Part shown: positions 44,052 to 53,548 of the stretch, in pieces | Position numbering within the stretch: the first letter of the stretch is position 1 | How the letters are laid out: the number at the start of each line of letters is the position of its first letter | Assembly: GCA_938075305.1 (NCBI GenBank) | Contig: CALJGV010000011.1 | Span: 38,685 to 102,684, forward strand | Length of the DNA: 64,000 bases | Source of the DNA: an uncultured bacterium | GTDB lineage: Bacteria; Planctomycetota; UBA1135; GCA-002686595 | Reading direction: 5' to 3' | Program-made: the position numbers and the translations under genes | The notes under the pieces: generated by a model | Told to the model about the DNA's origin: nothing | Databases searched by the model: none | Seen by the model: the letters and a program-made list of their open reading frames with translations, nothing else

Positions 44052-44150
44052 CGGTGCCCCACCCGAGGGGCGCGGGGCTTGAGCCTCGGCGATGGGCAGA
44101 TGGGCGGCCTCCGTTCTGACGCGGTTTCTCCCGTGCCCTATCGTGGGGGG

Positions 44151-46478
44151 ATGAAGGTCCTCCCCGTTGCCCTCGGCGCCCTGGCGCTTGCCTTAGCCTC
44201 CATCGCCTCCGCCTCGACGCCGGGAGGCCACCACGGCGAGAGGCTCGAGGGGGTCGCGATCAGCCCCGCGGCGATCGATGGCCGTGAGGAGATCGCCCGC
44301 CTCGGCTGCGCGGCCTGCCACGATGACCTCGGATCGGCAGGCCAGCGGTGGGCGCCAGACCTGCGGCTCGCCACGGACCGCCTCCGCGCGGACTTCTTGC
44401 TGGGCTACCTCGCGAATCCCGTGGAGGCCCAGCCGGGGACAAGGATGCCCGACCTGATGGCGGACCGCACCCCGGGGGAACGGGCCGAGGTGGCCCGCGC
44501 CCTCGCTGCCTTCCTGGCAAGTGAGGCGCCGCCGTGGGCCTCGGCTCCGTCGGCGGTCTCGGGGGCGAACGCCTGGGAAGGGGACCCCGGGCGTGGAGAG
44601 CGGACCTACAACGAGGTGGGCTGCGTCATGTGCCACGGCGAGTTCGTCGACGGCGCGGTTCTCCCCGAGGGGGGCCGCTCCCTCGGGCACGTGGCCCGCA
44701 AGTACACGGCGGACGGCCTGGCGGCCTTCCTGCACGAGCCCCTGGCCCACCGGCCTGGCGGCCTCATGCCCGACATGCACCTGGACCGAGGCGAGGCGGC
44801 CGACCTCGCGGCGTTCCTGATCCCTGCCGGGGAGCGAGGCGTCGCGGGAGAGCCCCTCTCCCGCGACGCCGCCCTGGTGGAGGCGGGCCGCGAGCACTTC
44901 CGGACCCTGCGATGTGCTGCCTGCCACGGTGATGTGGGCGGGGTGGAGGCCCCCCTGCCCTTCCCTGCGGGCCCGCTCGGGGCCGGGTGTTCGTCCAAGG
45001 CTCCGCCCGCGGGGCTGCCGGTCTATGACCTGAGCGACAGGCAGCGGGTGGCCCTTGTCGAGGCCGCGGGCCAGCTGGGTCAGCCGCGTGCGCCGGAGGT
45101 GGAGCTGGCCTCCACCATGGCGGCCCTGCGCTGCACGGCCTGTCACGAGCGTGACGGCGTCGGCGGCGTGCCCGCAGCCCTCGATCGCTTCCTCACCACG
45201 GACGAGCCGGACCTGGGGGAGCCCGCCCGTAGGCCGCCGACGCTGAGCGGTGTGGGGGCCAAGCTGCGCCGCGAGTGGCTCGAGCGCGTCCTGCACGACG
45301 GCGCGTCCGTGCGACCCTACATGCACACCCGCATGCCGGTGTTCGGCGACGCGAACGTGGCTGATCTTCCAGGACACCTCGAGGCCCTCGACGCCGAGGA
45401 GCCGCTGGTCTTTCCCAGGCCCGAGGGCGAGGAGTGGAAGGAGGCGCGCGAGGCGGCGCGCACCATGCTCGGGACCACCGGCCTTGGGTGCGTGAGCTGC
45501 CACCAGTTCAACACCAAGGAGGCCCCCGGCTTCCAGGGGGTCGACCTGATCACGACGCCGGAGCGGCTGCGTGAGCGCTGGTTCCGGGACTTCATGGTGA
45601 AGCCCACCTCGAAGGTGGCGGACATCGTCATGCCGGAGTCCTGGCCGGGCGGGACGCCGGTGTACGACACGCTCCTCGACGCGGACACGGACCGTCAGCT
45701 CGGCGCCATCTGGCACTACCTCGTCCTGGGTCGCTCGGCGAGGAACCCCCAGGGCATCGACCAGCCTCGATGGGACGTCAACGTGGAGGGCCGCGCTCGC
45801 CTCTACCGCGGGCGGAGCCGGATCGCGGGCTTCCGCGGCGTGGCCGTGGGCTTCGAGGAGGGCCTCAACTACGCCTTCGACGCCAACAACGGGGCCCTCG
45901 CGGGGCTCTGGCGCGGCGACTTCGTCTCGGTCAACTGGAACGGGCAGGGGGCCGGTGACTTCAACCCTCGAGGCCGGCCCGTGGAGCTCCCCAGGGACCT
46001 GGCCTTCATGTTCGGTGAGGGTCCGCCGGACCCCTGGCCGGTCCGGCCGGTGATGACCGAGGAGAACCCGGTCAACCCCGACCCCACCTATCCCCGCCAG
46101 CACGGCTACCGGTTCCGCGGCTACCACCTCGACGGAGACGGCGTCCCCACGCTGCGCTACGCCATCGGCGCGGTGGGCGTGGAGGACCGGACGGTGCCGG
46201 CGAAGGAGGGCGAACGCACGGTCCTCCGGCGCTCGATCACCTTCGACTCCCCGGAGGCGGGCTCCATGGTCTTCCGCGCCCTCGCGGGGCTCGTCGAGGT
46301 CCCCGACAGCGGCGGCTTCGTCTTCGGGAAGCTCAGGCTGACCGTGGCGCCGCTGACTCCGCTCAAGCCGAGGATGTTCGAGCTGCGCTCCGTGGAGAGC
46401 GGCAGCGAGCTCCTCCTCCACCTGCCCCTCCCCGCCGGCCCCTCGACCCTGGAGCTCACCTATGACCTCGCCGATTGA
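44151..46478 (+). CDS. Secreted pentaheme c-type cytochrome
   Basis: A 775-aa exported protein with five CxxCH haem-binding motifs, at Cys53, Cys158, Cys255, Cys328 and Cys447 (first Cys of each). The signal peptide covers about 1-22. Start ATG 44151 follows a G-rich Shine-Dalgarno; the frame is open further upstream but without a signal peptide. The last motif (GCVSCHQF) is followed by about 320 residues of cytochrome-free sequence, ending in beta strands. It overlaps the propeller/ThuA gene by 17 bp, so the pair is co-translated. It probably carries electrons in the periplasm for the partner, as in the cytochrome-propeller proteins common in Planctomycetota; the substrate is unknown. Confidence 0.88.
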   Translation: MKVLPVALGALALALASIASASTPGGHHGERLEGVAISPAAIDGREEIARLGCAACHDDLGSAGQRWAPDLRLATDRLRADFLLGYLANPVEAQPGTRMPDLMADRTPGERAEVARALAAFLASEAPPWASAPSAVSGANAWEGDPGRGERTYNEVGCVMCHGEFVDGAVLPEGGRSLGHVARKYTADGLAAFLHEPLAHRPGGLMPDMHLDRGEAADLAAFLIPAGERGVAGEPLSRDAALVEAGREHFRTLRCAACHGDVGGVEAPLPFPAGPLGAGCSSKAPPAGLPVYDLSDRQRVALVEAAGQLGQPRAPEVELASTMAALRCTACHERDGVGGVPAALDRFLTTDEPDLGEPARRPPTLSGVGAKLRREWLERVLHDGASVRPYMHTRMPVFGDANVADLPGHLEALDAEEPLVFPRPEGEEWKEAREAARTMLGTTGLGCVSCHQFNTKEAPGFQGVDLITTPERLRERWFRDFMVKPTSKVADIVMPESWPGGTPVYDTLLDADTDRQLGAIWHYLVLGRSARNPQGIDQPRWDVNVEGRARLYRGRSRIAGFRGVAVGFEEGLNYAFDANNGALAGLWRGDFVSVNWNGQGAGDFNPRGRPVELPRDLAFMFGEGPPDPWPVRPVMTEENPVNPDPTYPRQHGYRFRGYHLDGDGVPTLRYAIGAVGVEDRTVPAKEGERTVLRRSITFDSPEAGSMVFRALAGLVEVPDSGGFVFGKLRLTVAPLTPLKPRMFELRSVESGSELLLHLPLPAGPSTLELTYDLAD

Positions 46479-48924
46479 TCCCCGCGCGGCCGCGCTGCTC
46501 GCCCTCTCCTCGCTCCCGGCCCTCGCGGCGCAGCCCGCCGAGGACCTCGGCTCCAAGTGGGGGACCGAGACGGAGGAGCGCAAGTACTACCGCGTCGTCA
46601 GCCTGCCGATCCCCGAGGAGCTGACCATCGAGGCTGGCGCGTTCACCACCCTCCCAGACGGACGCATCGCGGTGGGGACGAGGCACGGGGACATCTACCT
46701 CGTGGACGGCGTGGACGACCCCAAGCCCGAGCCGACCTACACCCTGTTCGCCTCGGGCATGGACGAGATCTTCGGCCTCGAGGCCGTGGAAGGCGGGCTG
46801 CTGGTGACCCAGAGCTGCGAGCTGACCCGGGTCTCCGACGCGGACGGCGACGGGCGCGCGGACCGCTTCGATGTGGTCTCCGCCGGCTGGGGCTACGAGA
46901 ACTACCACGAGTACGCCTTCGGCACGGGGCCGGACAAGGACGGCAACGTGCACGTCGCCCTGGGGCTCTCCTACTCCTACCACTCGCGGGCGCTCTTCCG
47001 CGGGTGGGTGCTCAAGGTCACGCCCGATGGCGAGACGATCCCCGTGGCCAGCGGCCTGCGCAGCCCAGGTGGGATCGGCCCCGACGAGAACGGGCAGGTC
47101 TTCTACATCGAGAGCCAGGGCCCCTGGAACTCGTCGTGCAGCCTCAAGGCGGTCACCGAGGGCAGCTTCCACGGCCACCCGGTGAGCTTCAACTGGTACC
47201 CCTATGCGCCGAACCTCGGCGACGCGCCCACGGTCCCGAACTCCGGGACGCGCATCCTCACCGAGCAGGAGCGGGTGCCGGAGCTGACGCCCTACGCCGT
47301 CGTCTTCCCGTACATCCGCATGGGCCGCTCGATCATGGGCTTCACGGTGGACGACACCGGCGGGAGCTTCGGGCCCTTCCAGGACCAGATGTTCCTCGGC
47401 GACTTCAGCCTCTCGGTCATCCTGCGCGCCACGACGGAGCAGGTGAACGGGGTCTGGCAGGGGGCCTGCTACCCCTTCCGGGAGGGGCTCTCCACCGGGC
47501 TGCTCGACGTGCACTTCAGCCCGGACGGCAAGCTCATCGCGGGGGGGACCAACCGGGGCTGGCCCGTGCGCGGGCTGGAGCCGTTCGCCCTCGAGCGGCT
47601 GGAGTGGACCGGGGTGACGCCGTTCGAGGTGGAGCGCATCACGATCCACCCGGAGGGGTTCGACGTGCGCTTCACCCTCCCGGTGGACCCCGAGACGGCC
47701 TCCAGACCTGAGAACTGGGTCATGGGTACGTTCACGCACATCTACCACGGCGCCTACGGGGGGCCCGAGGTGGACCGGACCGTGCCGGAGGTGCGCTCGG
47801 TCACGGTCTCGGGCGATGGGCTCTCCGCCCGCGTGGTGCTCGACGCCCTGAAGAAGGGCCACGTCCACGAGTTCGACCTGGCGGCTCTGCGCTCCGCCGC
47901 CGGCGAGCCGCTGCTCCACCGGGACGCTTACTACACCGTGAACGAGATCCCCGCGGCCCGGAGCCACCCCGTCCCCGAGGACCCGCGCTGGCTCACCTAT
48001 CCGGCGAAAGACGCCGGGGAGGACGCCCCCCACGTCGTGTTCGTCGTGGGTGACCAGGAGTACCGCAGCGAGGAGTGCTCGCCGATGCTCGCGGAGATGT
48101 TCGCGGAGCGCCACGGGATGCACACCACGGTGCTCTTCGCCCAGGACGAGCAGGGTCGCGTGGATCCCACCGCGAAGATCAAGTGGGAGGACAAGGAGGT
48201 CGTCCACGACATCCCCGGGCTCGAGCACCTCGAGGGCGCCGACGCGGTGGTCTTCTACACCCGGCTGCTCACCCTGCCGGACGATCAGCTGGCGCACATC
48301 TACCGGTACCTCGACTCCGGCCGGCCCATCCTGGCGATCCGCACCGCCAACCACGGCTTCATCGGATGGGACTACCGGGTCAACGGCGAGCGTGTTCCGT
48401 TCGGTGAGGGCGTGCTCGGCGGGTCCTTCCGGGGCCACCACGGGAACTGGAGCCGGGACTCCACGCGGGCGACCGTGGTGGCGGAGAACGCCGGGCACCC
48501 CATCCTCATGGGGGTGGACGACGTGTGGGGCACGACGGACGTGTACCGGACCTATCCGGAGGGCGGAGGGCTCCCCGAGCGGTGTGTGTCCCTGCTGATG
48601 GGCCAGCCCCTGATCGGCCGGACCCCCGATGGGCCTCCGAACGAGAACAAGATCGCGCTGCCGGTGGCGTGGACCAGGACCTTCACCGGGGCCGGGGGCC
48701 ATGAGAGCCGGGTCTTCCACACGACCATGGGCAGCGCCCGTGACTTCGAGTGCGAGGACATGCGGCGCCTGCTCCTGAACGCGACCCTCTGGGGGCTCGA
48801 CCGCGAGGCGGACATCCGGCCGGACCTCGAGGTCGCGCCCGTGGGCGCCTACGAGCCGCTTGAGAGCGGTTTCAATTACGAGAAGCTCGGCGTCCGTCCC
48901 CGCCCGCCCGCGGACTTTCGCTGA
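46462..48924 (+). CDS. PVC-type beta-propeller protein with C-terminal ThuA-like domain
   Basis: An 820-aa protein with a short signal peptide (about 1-25). The N-terminal half (about 45-380) is a sugar dehydrogenase-type beta propeller: FTTLPDGRIAVGTRHGDIYLV, DADGDGRADRF (calcium-loop-like) and GIGPDENGQVFYIESQG. The C-terminal part (about 510-790) starts HVVFVVGDQEYRSEE and resembles ThuA-like domains of the glutamine amidotransferase-like fold, with AIRTANHGF and GGSFRGHHGNW. No haem motif is present in this protein, so redox chemistry likely depends on the upstream cytochrome. A carbohydrate-related oxidative role is inference. Confidence 0.85.
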   Translation: MTSPIDPRAAALLALSSLPALAAQPAEDLGSKWGTETEERKYYRVVSLPIPEELTIEAGAFTTLPDGRIAVGTRHGDIYLVDGVDDPKPEPTYTLFASGMDEIFGLEAVEGGLLVTQSCELTRVSDADGDGRADRFDVVSAGWGYENYHEYAFGTGPDKDGNVHVALGLSYSYHSRALFRGWVLKVTPDGETIPVASGLRSPGGIGPDENGQVFYIESQGPWNSSCSLKAVTEGSFHGHPVSFNWYPYAPNLGDAPTVPNSGTRILTEQERVPELTPYAVVFPYIRMGRSIMGFTVDDTGGSFGPFQDQMFLGDFSLSVILRATTEQVNGVWQGACYPFREGLSTGLLDVHFSPDGKLIAGGTNRGWPVRGLEPFALERLEWTGVTPFEVERITIHPEGFDVRFTLPVDPETASRPENWVMGTFTHIYHGAYGGPEVDRTVPEVRSVTVSGDGLSARVVLDALKKGHVHEFDLAALRSAAGEPLLHRDAYYTVNEIPAARSHPVPEDPRWLTYPAKDAGEDAPHVVFVVGDQEYRSEECSPMLAEMFAERHGMHTTVLFAQDEQGRVDPTAKIKWEDKEVVHDIPGLEHLEGADAVVFYTRLLTLPDDQLAHIYRYLDSGRPILAIRTANHGFIGWDYRVNGERVPFGEGVLGGSFRGHHGNWSRDSTRATVVAENAGHPILMGVDDVWGTTDVYRTYPEGGGLPERCVSLLMGQPLIGRTPDGPPNENKIALPVAWTRTFTGAGGHESRVFHTTMGSARDFECEDMRRLLLNATLWGLDREADIRPDLEVAPVGAYEPLESGFNYEKLGVRPRPPADFR

Positions 48925-48961
48925 GCCCGCCGGGCCCCGCGGCGGCTAAGCTGAGCCTGCA

Positions 48962-50200
48962 TTGAAAGCGAAGATCCTCATCGTGGGCGGGGGTGCCATG
49001 GGCACCTCGGTGGCCCTTAGCGCAGCCAAGCGCTGCGATCCCCTGACCGAGCCTGTCATCCTCCTCGAGAAGGGCCGGCTCGGCTCCGGCTCCTCGGGCC
49101 GCACCGGCGCGGTGGTCCACCAGGGCTACACCGAGCGCCCCCTGGCCGGCATGGCCAGGGACGCTCTGAAGGTGTACGCCACCATGCCCACCAAGATGGG
49201 CCGCTCCGTCGGGTACCGGCGCACGGGTGTGCTCGTCGTCGCAGGCAGCGATGCGGACGAGGTCTCCGCGCTTCGCGAGGACGTGGAGATGCAGCGGTCC
49301 ATCGGGATCGACGTGCAGATCGTCGACGCGGCGAAGATGCGGATGATCTGCCCGGGCATCGAGGTGTCCGACGACTCCATCGGTTCCTACGAGCCCAACG
49401 GCGGCTTCGTGGATCCTCGGCGGACCATCGACACCCTCGCGGCCCTCGCCCGGACCCAGGGCGCCAGCACGCGCACCGGCGTGGAGAACCCCACCGTGCT
49501 GGTGGAGAACGGACGCGCCGTCGGCGTGGCCACCAGCGAGGGCGAGTTCCTCGCCCCCAACGTCGTGCTCGCCACGGGCCCCTGGACCCCGATCATCCTG
49601 AAGGAGCTCGGCGTCTCCTATCCACTGCGCGTGGTCCGCATCGAGGAGCACTTCGTGCACATGCCCGACCCCGCGGCGCTGGAGGAGATCGACGAGGGCG
49701 GCGAGGACGACGTGGAGACGCGCTTCCGCCCCGATCCCCTCGACCTCATGCCCGCCGCCCACCCGGTCATCCTCGACCGGGTCAACGGCCTGCACCTGCG
49801 CTGTGAACCCTCGGCCAAGCGCACCCGCGTTGGGCGCCTCGGGTTCGACGGGTTGCCCGAACTGGAGCGACCGGAGAGCCTTGACGAGGCCGTGGGGGAG
49901 GAGATGCGCGAGTGGGCACGTCCGAAGCTCGAGGCGCGCATGCCGGTCTACAAGGGCATGGACGACGAGGGCGGCCAGGCCGCCTGGATCACGCTCACCC
50001 CGGACCAGCGACCGATCGTCGGCGCGGTCAAGGAGATCCCCGGCCTCTACGTGGTGACGGGCTTCTCTGGCAACGACTTTCAGCTCGCGCCGAGCATCGG
50101 CGAGGGGCTGGCCCAGATGATCCTGGGCCAACCCATCAGCGCCATCGACCCGGAGTTCTTCTCTCCGGACCGGTTCGAGGCGAGCGCCGCGAAGGGCTGA
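48962..50200 (+). CDS. FAD-dependent oxidoreductase, D-amino acid/sarcosine oxidase type
   Basis: A 412-aa DAO-superfamily enzyme. TTG 48962 is the start; it directly precedes KAKILIVGGGAMGTSVAL, with the FAD loop G9-x-G11-x-x-G14. RTGAVVHQGYTERP follows the FAD motif, and the C terminus has PIVGAVKEIPGLYVVTGFSG, the second FAD contact of the family. It would oxidise a secondary or amino compound; the substrate cannot be named. It follows the propeller/ThuA gene after 37 bp and could be transcribed with it. Confidence 0.88.
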   Translation: MKAKILIVGGGAMGTSVALSAAKRCDPLTEPVILLEKGRLGSGSSGRTGAVVHQGYTERPLAGMARDALKVYATMPTKMGRSVGYRRTGVLVVAGSDADEVSALREDVEMQRSIGIDVQIVDAAKMRMICPGIEVSDDSIGSYEPNGGFVDPRRTIDTLAALARTQGASTRTGVENPTVLVENGRAVGVATSEGEFLAPNVVLATGPWTPIILKELGVSYPLRVVRIEEHFVHMPDPAALEEIDEGGEDDVETRFRPDPLDLMPAAHPVILDRVNGLHLRCEPSAKRTRVGRLGFDGLPELERPESLDEAVGEEMREWARPKLEARMPVYKGMDDEGGQAAWITLTPDQRPIVGAVKEIPGLYVVTGFSGNDFQLAPSIGEGLAQMILGQPISAIDPEFFSPDRFEASAAKG

Positions 50201-50212
50201 GCCCGTCGCCGG

Positions 50213-52180
50213 TCAGCGCGTACGGAAGGGCGCCATGGGCAGGCCCGCGCCGCCCATGACCGAGGCGTAGCCCGCGTCGTTCCACAGGTAGCGGGCGTGT
50301 ACGGGCGCCTCGACCTCCGGGCTGCTGAGGATGATCCCCTGGCCGTCCGCGCTGATGCGCGCCTCCGCGGGCACGTACACCCCGTCCTCGCCGGCGACCT
50401 CGAACTGATCGATCTGCTCGCCGATGGGCTGCAGCGTCCCGTGGATGTGGTCGAACTCCAGCGAGAGCTCTCCTCCTGCCGGGACGGCGCGCCGCAGACG
50501 CGGACCCTCGGCCACGGTGCTGGCGGAGCCGTAGAGGTCGCGGAGAGCGAAGAGGGCGAGGCGCTCCCCCACGGTCCACTTGTTCACGGGGTGGATGTCC
50601 CGGGCGTTGCCGATGTCCGCCGTGAGGGCCATGCCGGTGGCGGGGAGCTCCCTGGCGGCCAGAGCCTGGGCCTCGCGCACGAGCGCGGTCTTCCCATCAT
50701 TGCCGCCGCCGTAACCGTAGGGCGCCAGCTGGACGAAGTAGAAGGGCAGCTCGGGCGCCTCCCAGCGCGCGCGCCAGTCCGAGATCATGGCGGGGAAGAG
50801 CTCGCGGTATTCCTCGGCCCGGTAGCGGTTGGACTCGCCCTGATACCAGATCGCCCCGCGGATGCCGAAGGGCAGGATCGGCGCGATCATGCCGTTGAAG
50901 AGGGCGGCGGGGGTGTTCTGGTCGGTGGTCTGCTTGGCGGGGACCGCCGGCAGGGACCGGACCGGCGCGCCGCGCCGCACCCGCCACTCGCCGGTCAGGT
51001 CGAGGTCGGCGCCCTCGAAGGAGAGGCGGATGGCGGGGCGGCCCTCGGCGTCCGCCCTCGGCGCGAAGCCGCCCGGTCCGCCCGTGTCCACCGCGCGGAC
51101 CGCGATCACCGCCTGCCCCGCCGTCACGAGGTGCGCCGGGACGCGATACCGGCGCACCTGGGCGTGGGACCCGGGCGCGAGTGTCGAGGCGATGCTGACG
51201 CCGTTCCAGAACGTCTCGTCCATGTCGTCGATGGGGGACATGACGAGCTCGAGCTCCTGGGCGTCCCAGTCGCTGGGGACCTCCACGCTCCTGCGGTACC
51301 AGACGACGCCATCATGGTCGCCCACCGGGCCCGACTCGAAGTGGGCGGGGAGGGCCTGGACGTCCCATGCCTGGTCGTCGAAGTCCGCCGAGCGGAACGC
51401 CTTCGTCCAGTAGCGACCGTCGTCCACGCGCTTCCAGAACGACTCCACGGCGGAGGCGTACTGGTTGGGGTCGGCGTTCCGGATGCGTTCGAGGGTGGCG
51501 GCGTGGTAGGGGAACTGCTCGACCACCTCCTCGCTGGTCCAGGCCTCGGCCCGCGTCCCTCCCCAGGCGGAGACGACCAGCCCGATGGGGATGTCGAGGC
51601 GGTCCTGCAGGGCGCAGGCGAAGAAGTAGGCCACGGCGCTGCAGCGCAGAGTGTCGTCGCCGGAGGCCGTCCACCAGCGCGCGTCGCAGTCCTCTCGCGG
51701 CGCCTCGGCGGTGGTCTGGGGGATGTCGAAGAACCGCACCTGGGCGCGGTCCAGGTTCGCCGTGCGCTCGTTGACCGCCTCGCTCCGCCTGGCCGCCGGG
51801 AGGATCAGGTCGAGCGTCCACTCCATGTTGGACTGGCCCGAGCAGAGCCAGACCTCACCGATGAGGACGTCGCTGAGCTCGAGGGACTCGTCCCCGCAGG
51901 TCACCTCGACCCGGAAGGGCCCTCCCGCGGCGGGGGTGGCGAGCTCGATGCGCCAGCGGCCCGATGCGTCGGCTGCCGCCGTCACGGGCGCCGCCCCGGG
52001 CCAGCTCCCGCGGAGGCTGACCTGATCGCCGGGGTCGGCCCAGCCCCAGATCGGCGCGCTGGACTCTCGCTGGAGGACCATGCCGTCGGAGAAGACGGCA
52101 GGCAGCCGGAGGTCTGCCGCGCTCGCGGCGTCGGCGGTGACCAGGAGGAGGAGGGAGGCGGCCGGGAGGAGACGGAGCAT
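50213..52180 (-). CDS. Sialate O-acetylesterase-like secreted esterase
   Basis: A 655-aa exported SASA-family hydrolase (signal peptide about 1-21). The nucleophile Ser117 is in CSGQSNMEW, and DIHPVNKW (about 530) supplies the Asp-x-x-His-type partner. AIWYQGESNRYRAEEY in the second half is the other conserved block. A beta-sandwich insertion with a galactose-binding-like fold lies between. It removes acetyl groups from sugars, in line with the sulfatase and other glycan-processing genes; true activity on sialic acid is not established. It converges on the FAD oxidoreductase with 12 bp between. Confidence 0.9.
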   Translation of the reverse strand: MLRLLPAASLLLLVTADAASAADLRLPAVFSDGMVLQRESSAPIWGWADPGDQVSLRGSWPGAAPVTAAADASGRWRIELATPAAGGPFRVEVTCGDESLELSDVLIGEVWLCSGQSNMEWTLDLILPAARRSEAVNERTANLDRAQVRFFDIPQTTAEAPREDCDARWWTASGDDTLRCSAVAYFFACALQDRLDIPIGLVVSAWGGTRAEAWTSEEVVEQFPYHAATLERIRNADPNQYASAVESFWKRVDDGRYWTKAFRSADFDDQAWDVQALPAHFESGPVGDHDGVVWYRRSVEVPSDWDAQELELVMSPIDDMDETFWNGVSIASTLAPGSHAQVRRYRVPAHLVTAGQAVIAVRAVDTGGPGGFAPRADAEGRPAIRLSFEGADLDLTGEWRVRRGAPVRSLPAVPAKQTTDQNTPAALFNGMIAPILPFGIRGAIWYQGESNRYRAEEYRELFPAMISDWRARWEAPELPFYFVQLAPYGYGGGNDGKTALVREAQALAARELPATGMALTADIGNARDIHPVNKWTVGERLALFALRDLYGSASTVAEGPRLRRAVPAGGELSLEFDHIHGTLQPIGEQIDQFEVAGEDGVYVPAEARISADGQGIILSSPEVEAPVHARYLWNDAGYASVMGGAGLPMAPFRTR

Positions 52181-52228
52181 GGTGCGCGATGGGGGGAAAC
52201 GGGCTCCTCACCTTAACCGCGCTCTCCG

Positions 52229-53341
52229 TCAGGCCGCCGGGAAGCAGAGCCGGACGGTCATGGCTCCGGGAGTGTCCTCTCGTGGGACCAGGTCCAGGGA
52301 CCCGCCCATGCGCTCCATCCAGCGCCGGGCTCGATAGAGGCCGAGGCCGGCGCGCGTGCTCCCGCGCTCCACTTTCTGGAAGGCGTCCGTGAGCCGCCCG
52401 GCGTCCTCGGCGCCCCAGCTGCCTCCGCCGTCCGTGACCTCCACCTGGACCCCGCCGTCTGCCGCGACGGTGGCCCAAAGGTCCACGACAACCGGACCAT
52501 CCCCGGCGGCCTGCTCGGCGTTCTCGACCAGGGCTCCCAGCGTCACCTCGAGGCCAGCCGGGCAGCAGGTCAGGATGAGGGGCGAGCCGTCAGGGGTCTG
52601 GACGCGCACGTCGGCGGCGGCGCCGCCGGTCGAGCGCCGCTTCTTCCACGCGGCGACCCACGGGGCGAGGTCGACGGACGCAAGCTCCACGGGCGTCGTC
52701 TCATCCACCACCAACCCACGCCCCGCGTCCAAGAGGTCGGCCAGGGCTTGGGCGGTATCGCTGAGACCCTCGATGAGCCCCTCGGCCTCGGGGCCCGCGG
52801 CCCGCTTGAGGGCGGCTAGCCGGAAGCTGTGATTCGTCAGCCAGGACTTCCCGTCGTGGACGAGCTGGGCGGCGAGGCGCTGGGGGTGATCCGGGCCCAG
52901 CTCGCGGCGAGGCGGTGCCTCCGGGGCCGCGTCCTGCGGCGCGGGGCCCCGCGCGCCAGCCTTGTCCATGGCCTCCGCAAGGCGCTCCGACGAGATCTTG
53001 CCCTTCTCCAGGAAGCCCAGGGCGCCCGCTGCCTGGGCGGCCTCTGCGACCTCGGGGTCGTCCAGGGCGCTGAGCACTAGGACCGCTGCGCCGCTCCCGA
53101 CGAACTCCGCCACGCGCTCCAGGGTCGCCTCGGGGAGGCTGTCGGGGAGCGTGAGGTCCAGGAGGACCAGGTCGGCGGGGTTGGCCCGGTGTTTCCGAAG
53201 GCCATCCCCCACGCGGCCGGCGTGGTCGATCTCGCCCACCCGGTCGCCCAGGCGCCCGAGGTGGGCTCGGAGGATCCGCTCGTAGACGGGGTCATCCTCG
53301 ACGATGAGCAGGCGGAAGGGGGCTTGGGCGGGCGGACTCAT
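52229..53341 (-). CDS. Receiver-histidine kinase hybrid (REC domain first)
   Basis: A 370-aa soluble signalling protein. An N-terminal receiver domain (about 8-125) has Asp62 in LLDLTLPD and Lys113 in LEKGK. A Pro/Ala linker leads to a short helical segment with His162 in QLVHDGKSW, a possible but atypical phosphorylated His, then a histidine-kinase ATPase domain (about 250-368) with VENAEQAAGD and the late GLGLYRARRWMERMGG. No membrane segment is present. Such REC-first hybrids often receive a phosphate from another kinase and control the ATPase half. The gene is divergent from purF. Confidence 0.85.
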   Translation of the reverse strand: MSPPAQAPFRLLIVEDDPVYERILRAHLGRLGDRVGEIDHAGRVGDGLRKHRANPADLVLLDLTLPDSLPEATLERVAEFVGSGAAVLVLSALDDPEVAEAAQAAGALGFLEKGKISSERLAEAMDKAGARGPAPQDAAPEAPPRRELGPDHPQRLAAQLVHDGKSWLTNHSFRLAALKRAAGPEAEGLIEGLSDTAQALADLLDAGRGLVVDETTPVELASVDLAPWVAAWKKRRSTGGAAADVRVQTPDGSPLILTCCPAGLEVTLGALVENAEQAAGDGPVVVDLWATVAADGGVQVEVTDGGGSWGAEDAGRLTDAFQKVERGSTRAGLGLYRARRWMERMGGSLDLVPREDTPGAMTVRLCFPAA

Positions 53342-53548
53342 GCTTGCCCCTCAGCTTACGCCTTCGCGGGGGCAAAGGCGCTGACCGCGGCCAGGGGGAG
53401 TGGTCGAATCGATCGTGGCTCCCTCTGGCCACTAAACGCCTGGCCGGGCGAGTGGTGTGGCCTTTTCCGGGTACCCTCTCGGCCAGCCGCGACCGATCCT
53501 CGGCGTGGCACACTCCCAGCACCAGCGCGACTCCAGGGAACTGAATCT

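Noticed and set aside
53506..53520. TGGCAC with GC 10 bp later, before purF, resembling sigma-54.
   Set aside because: The -12 element is CAGC rather than TTGC, and purF is a housekeeping gene; likely coincidence.
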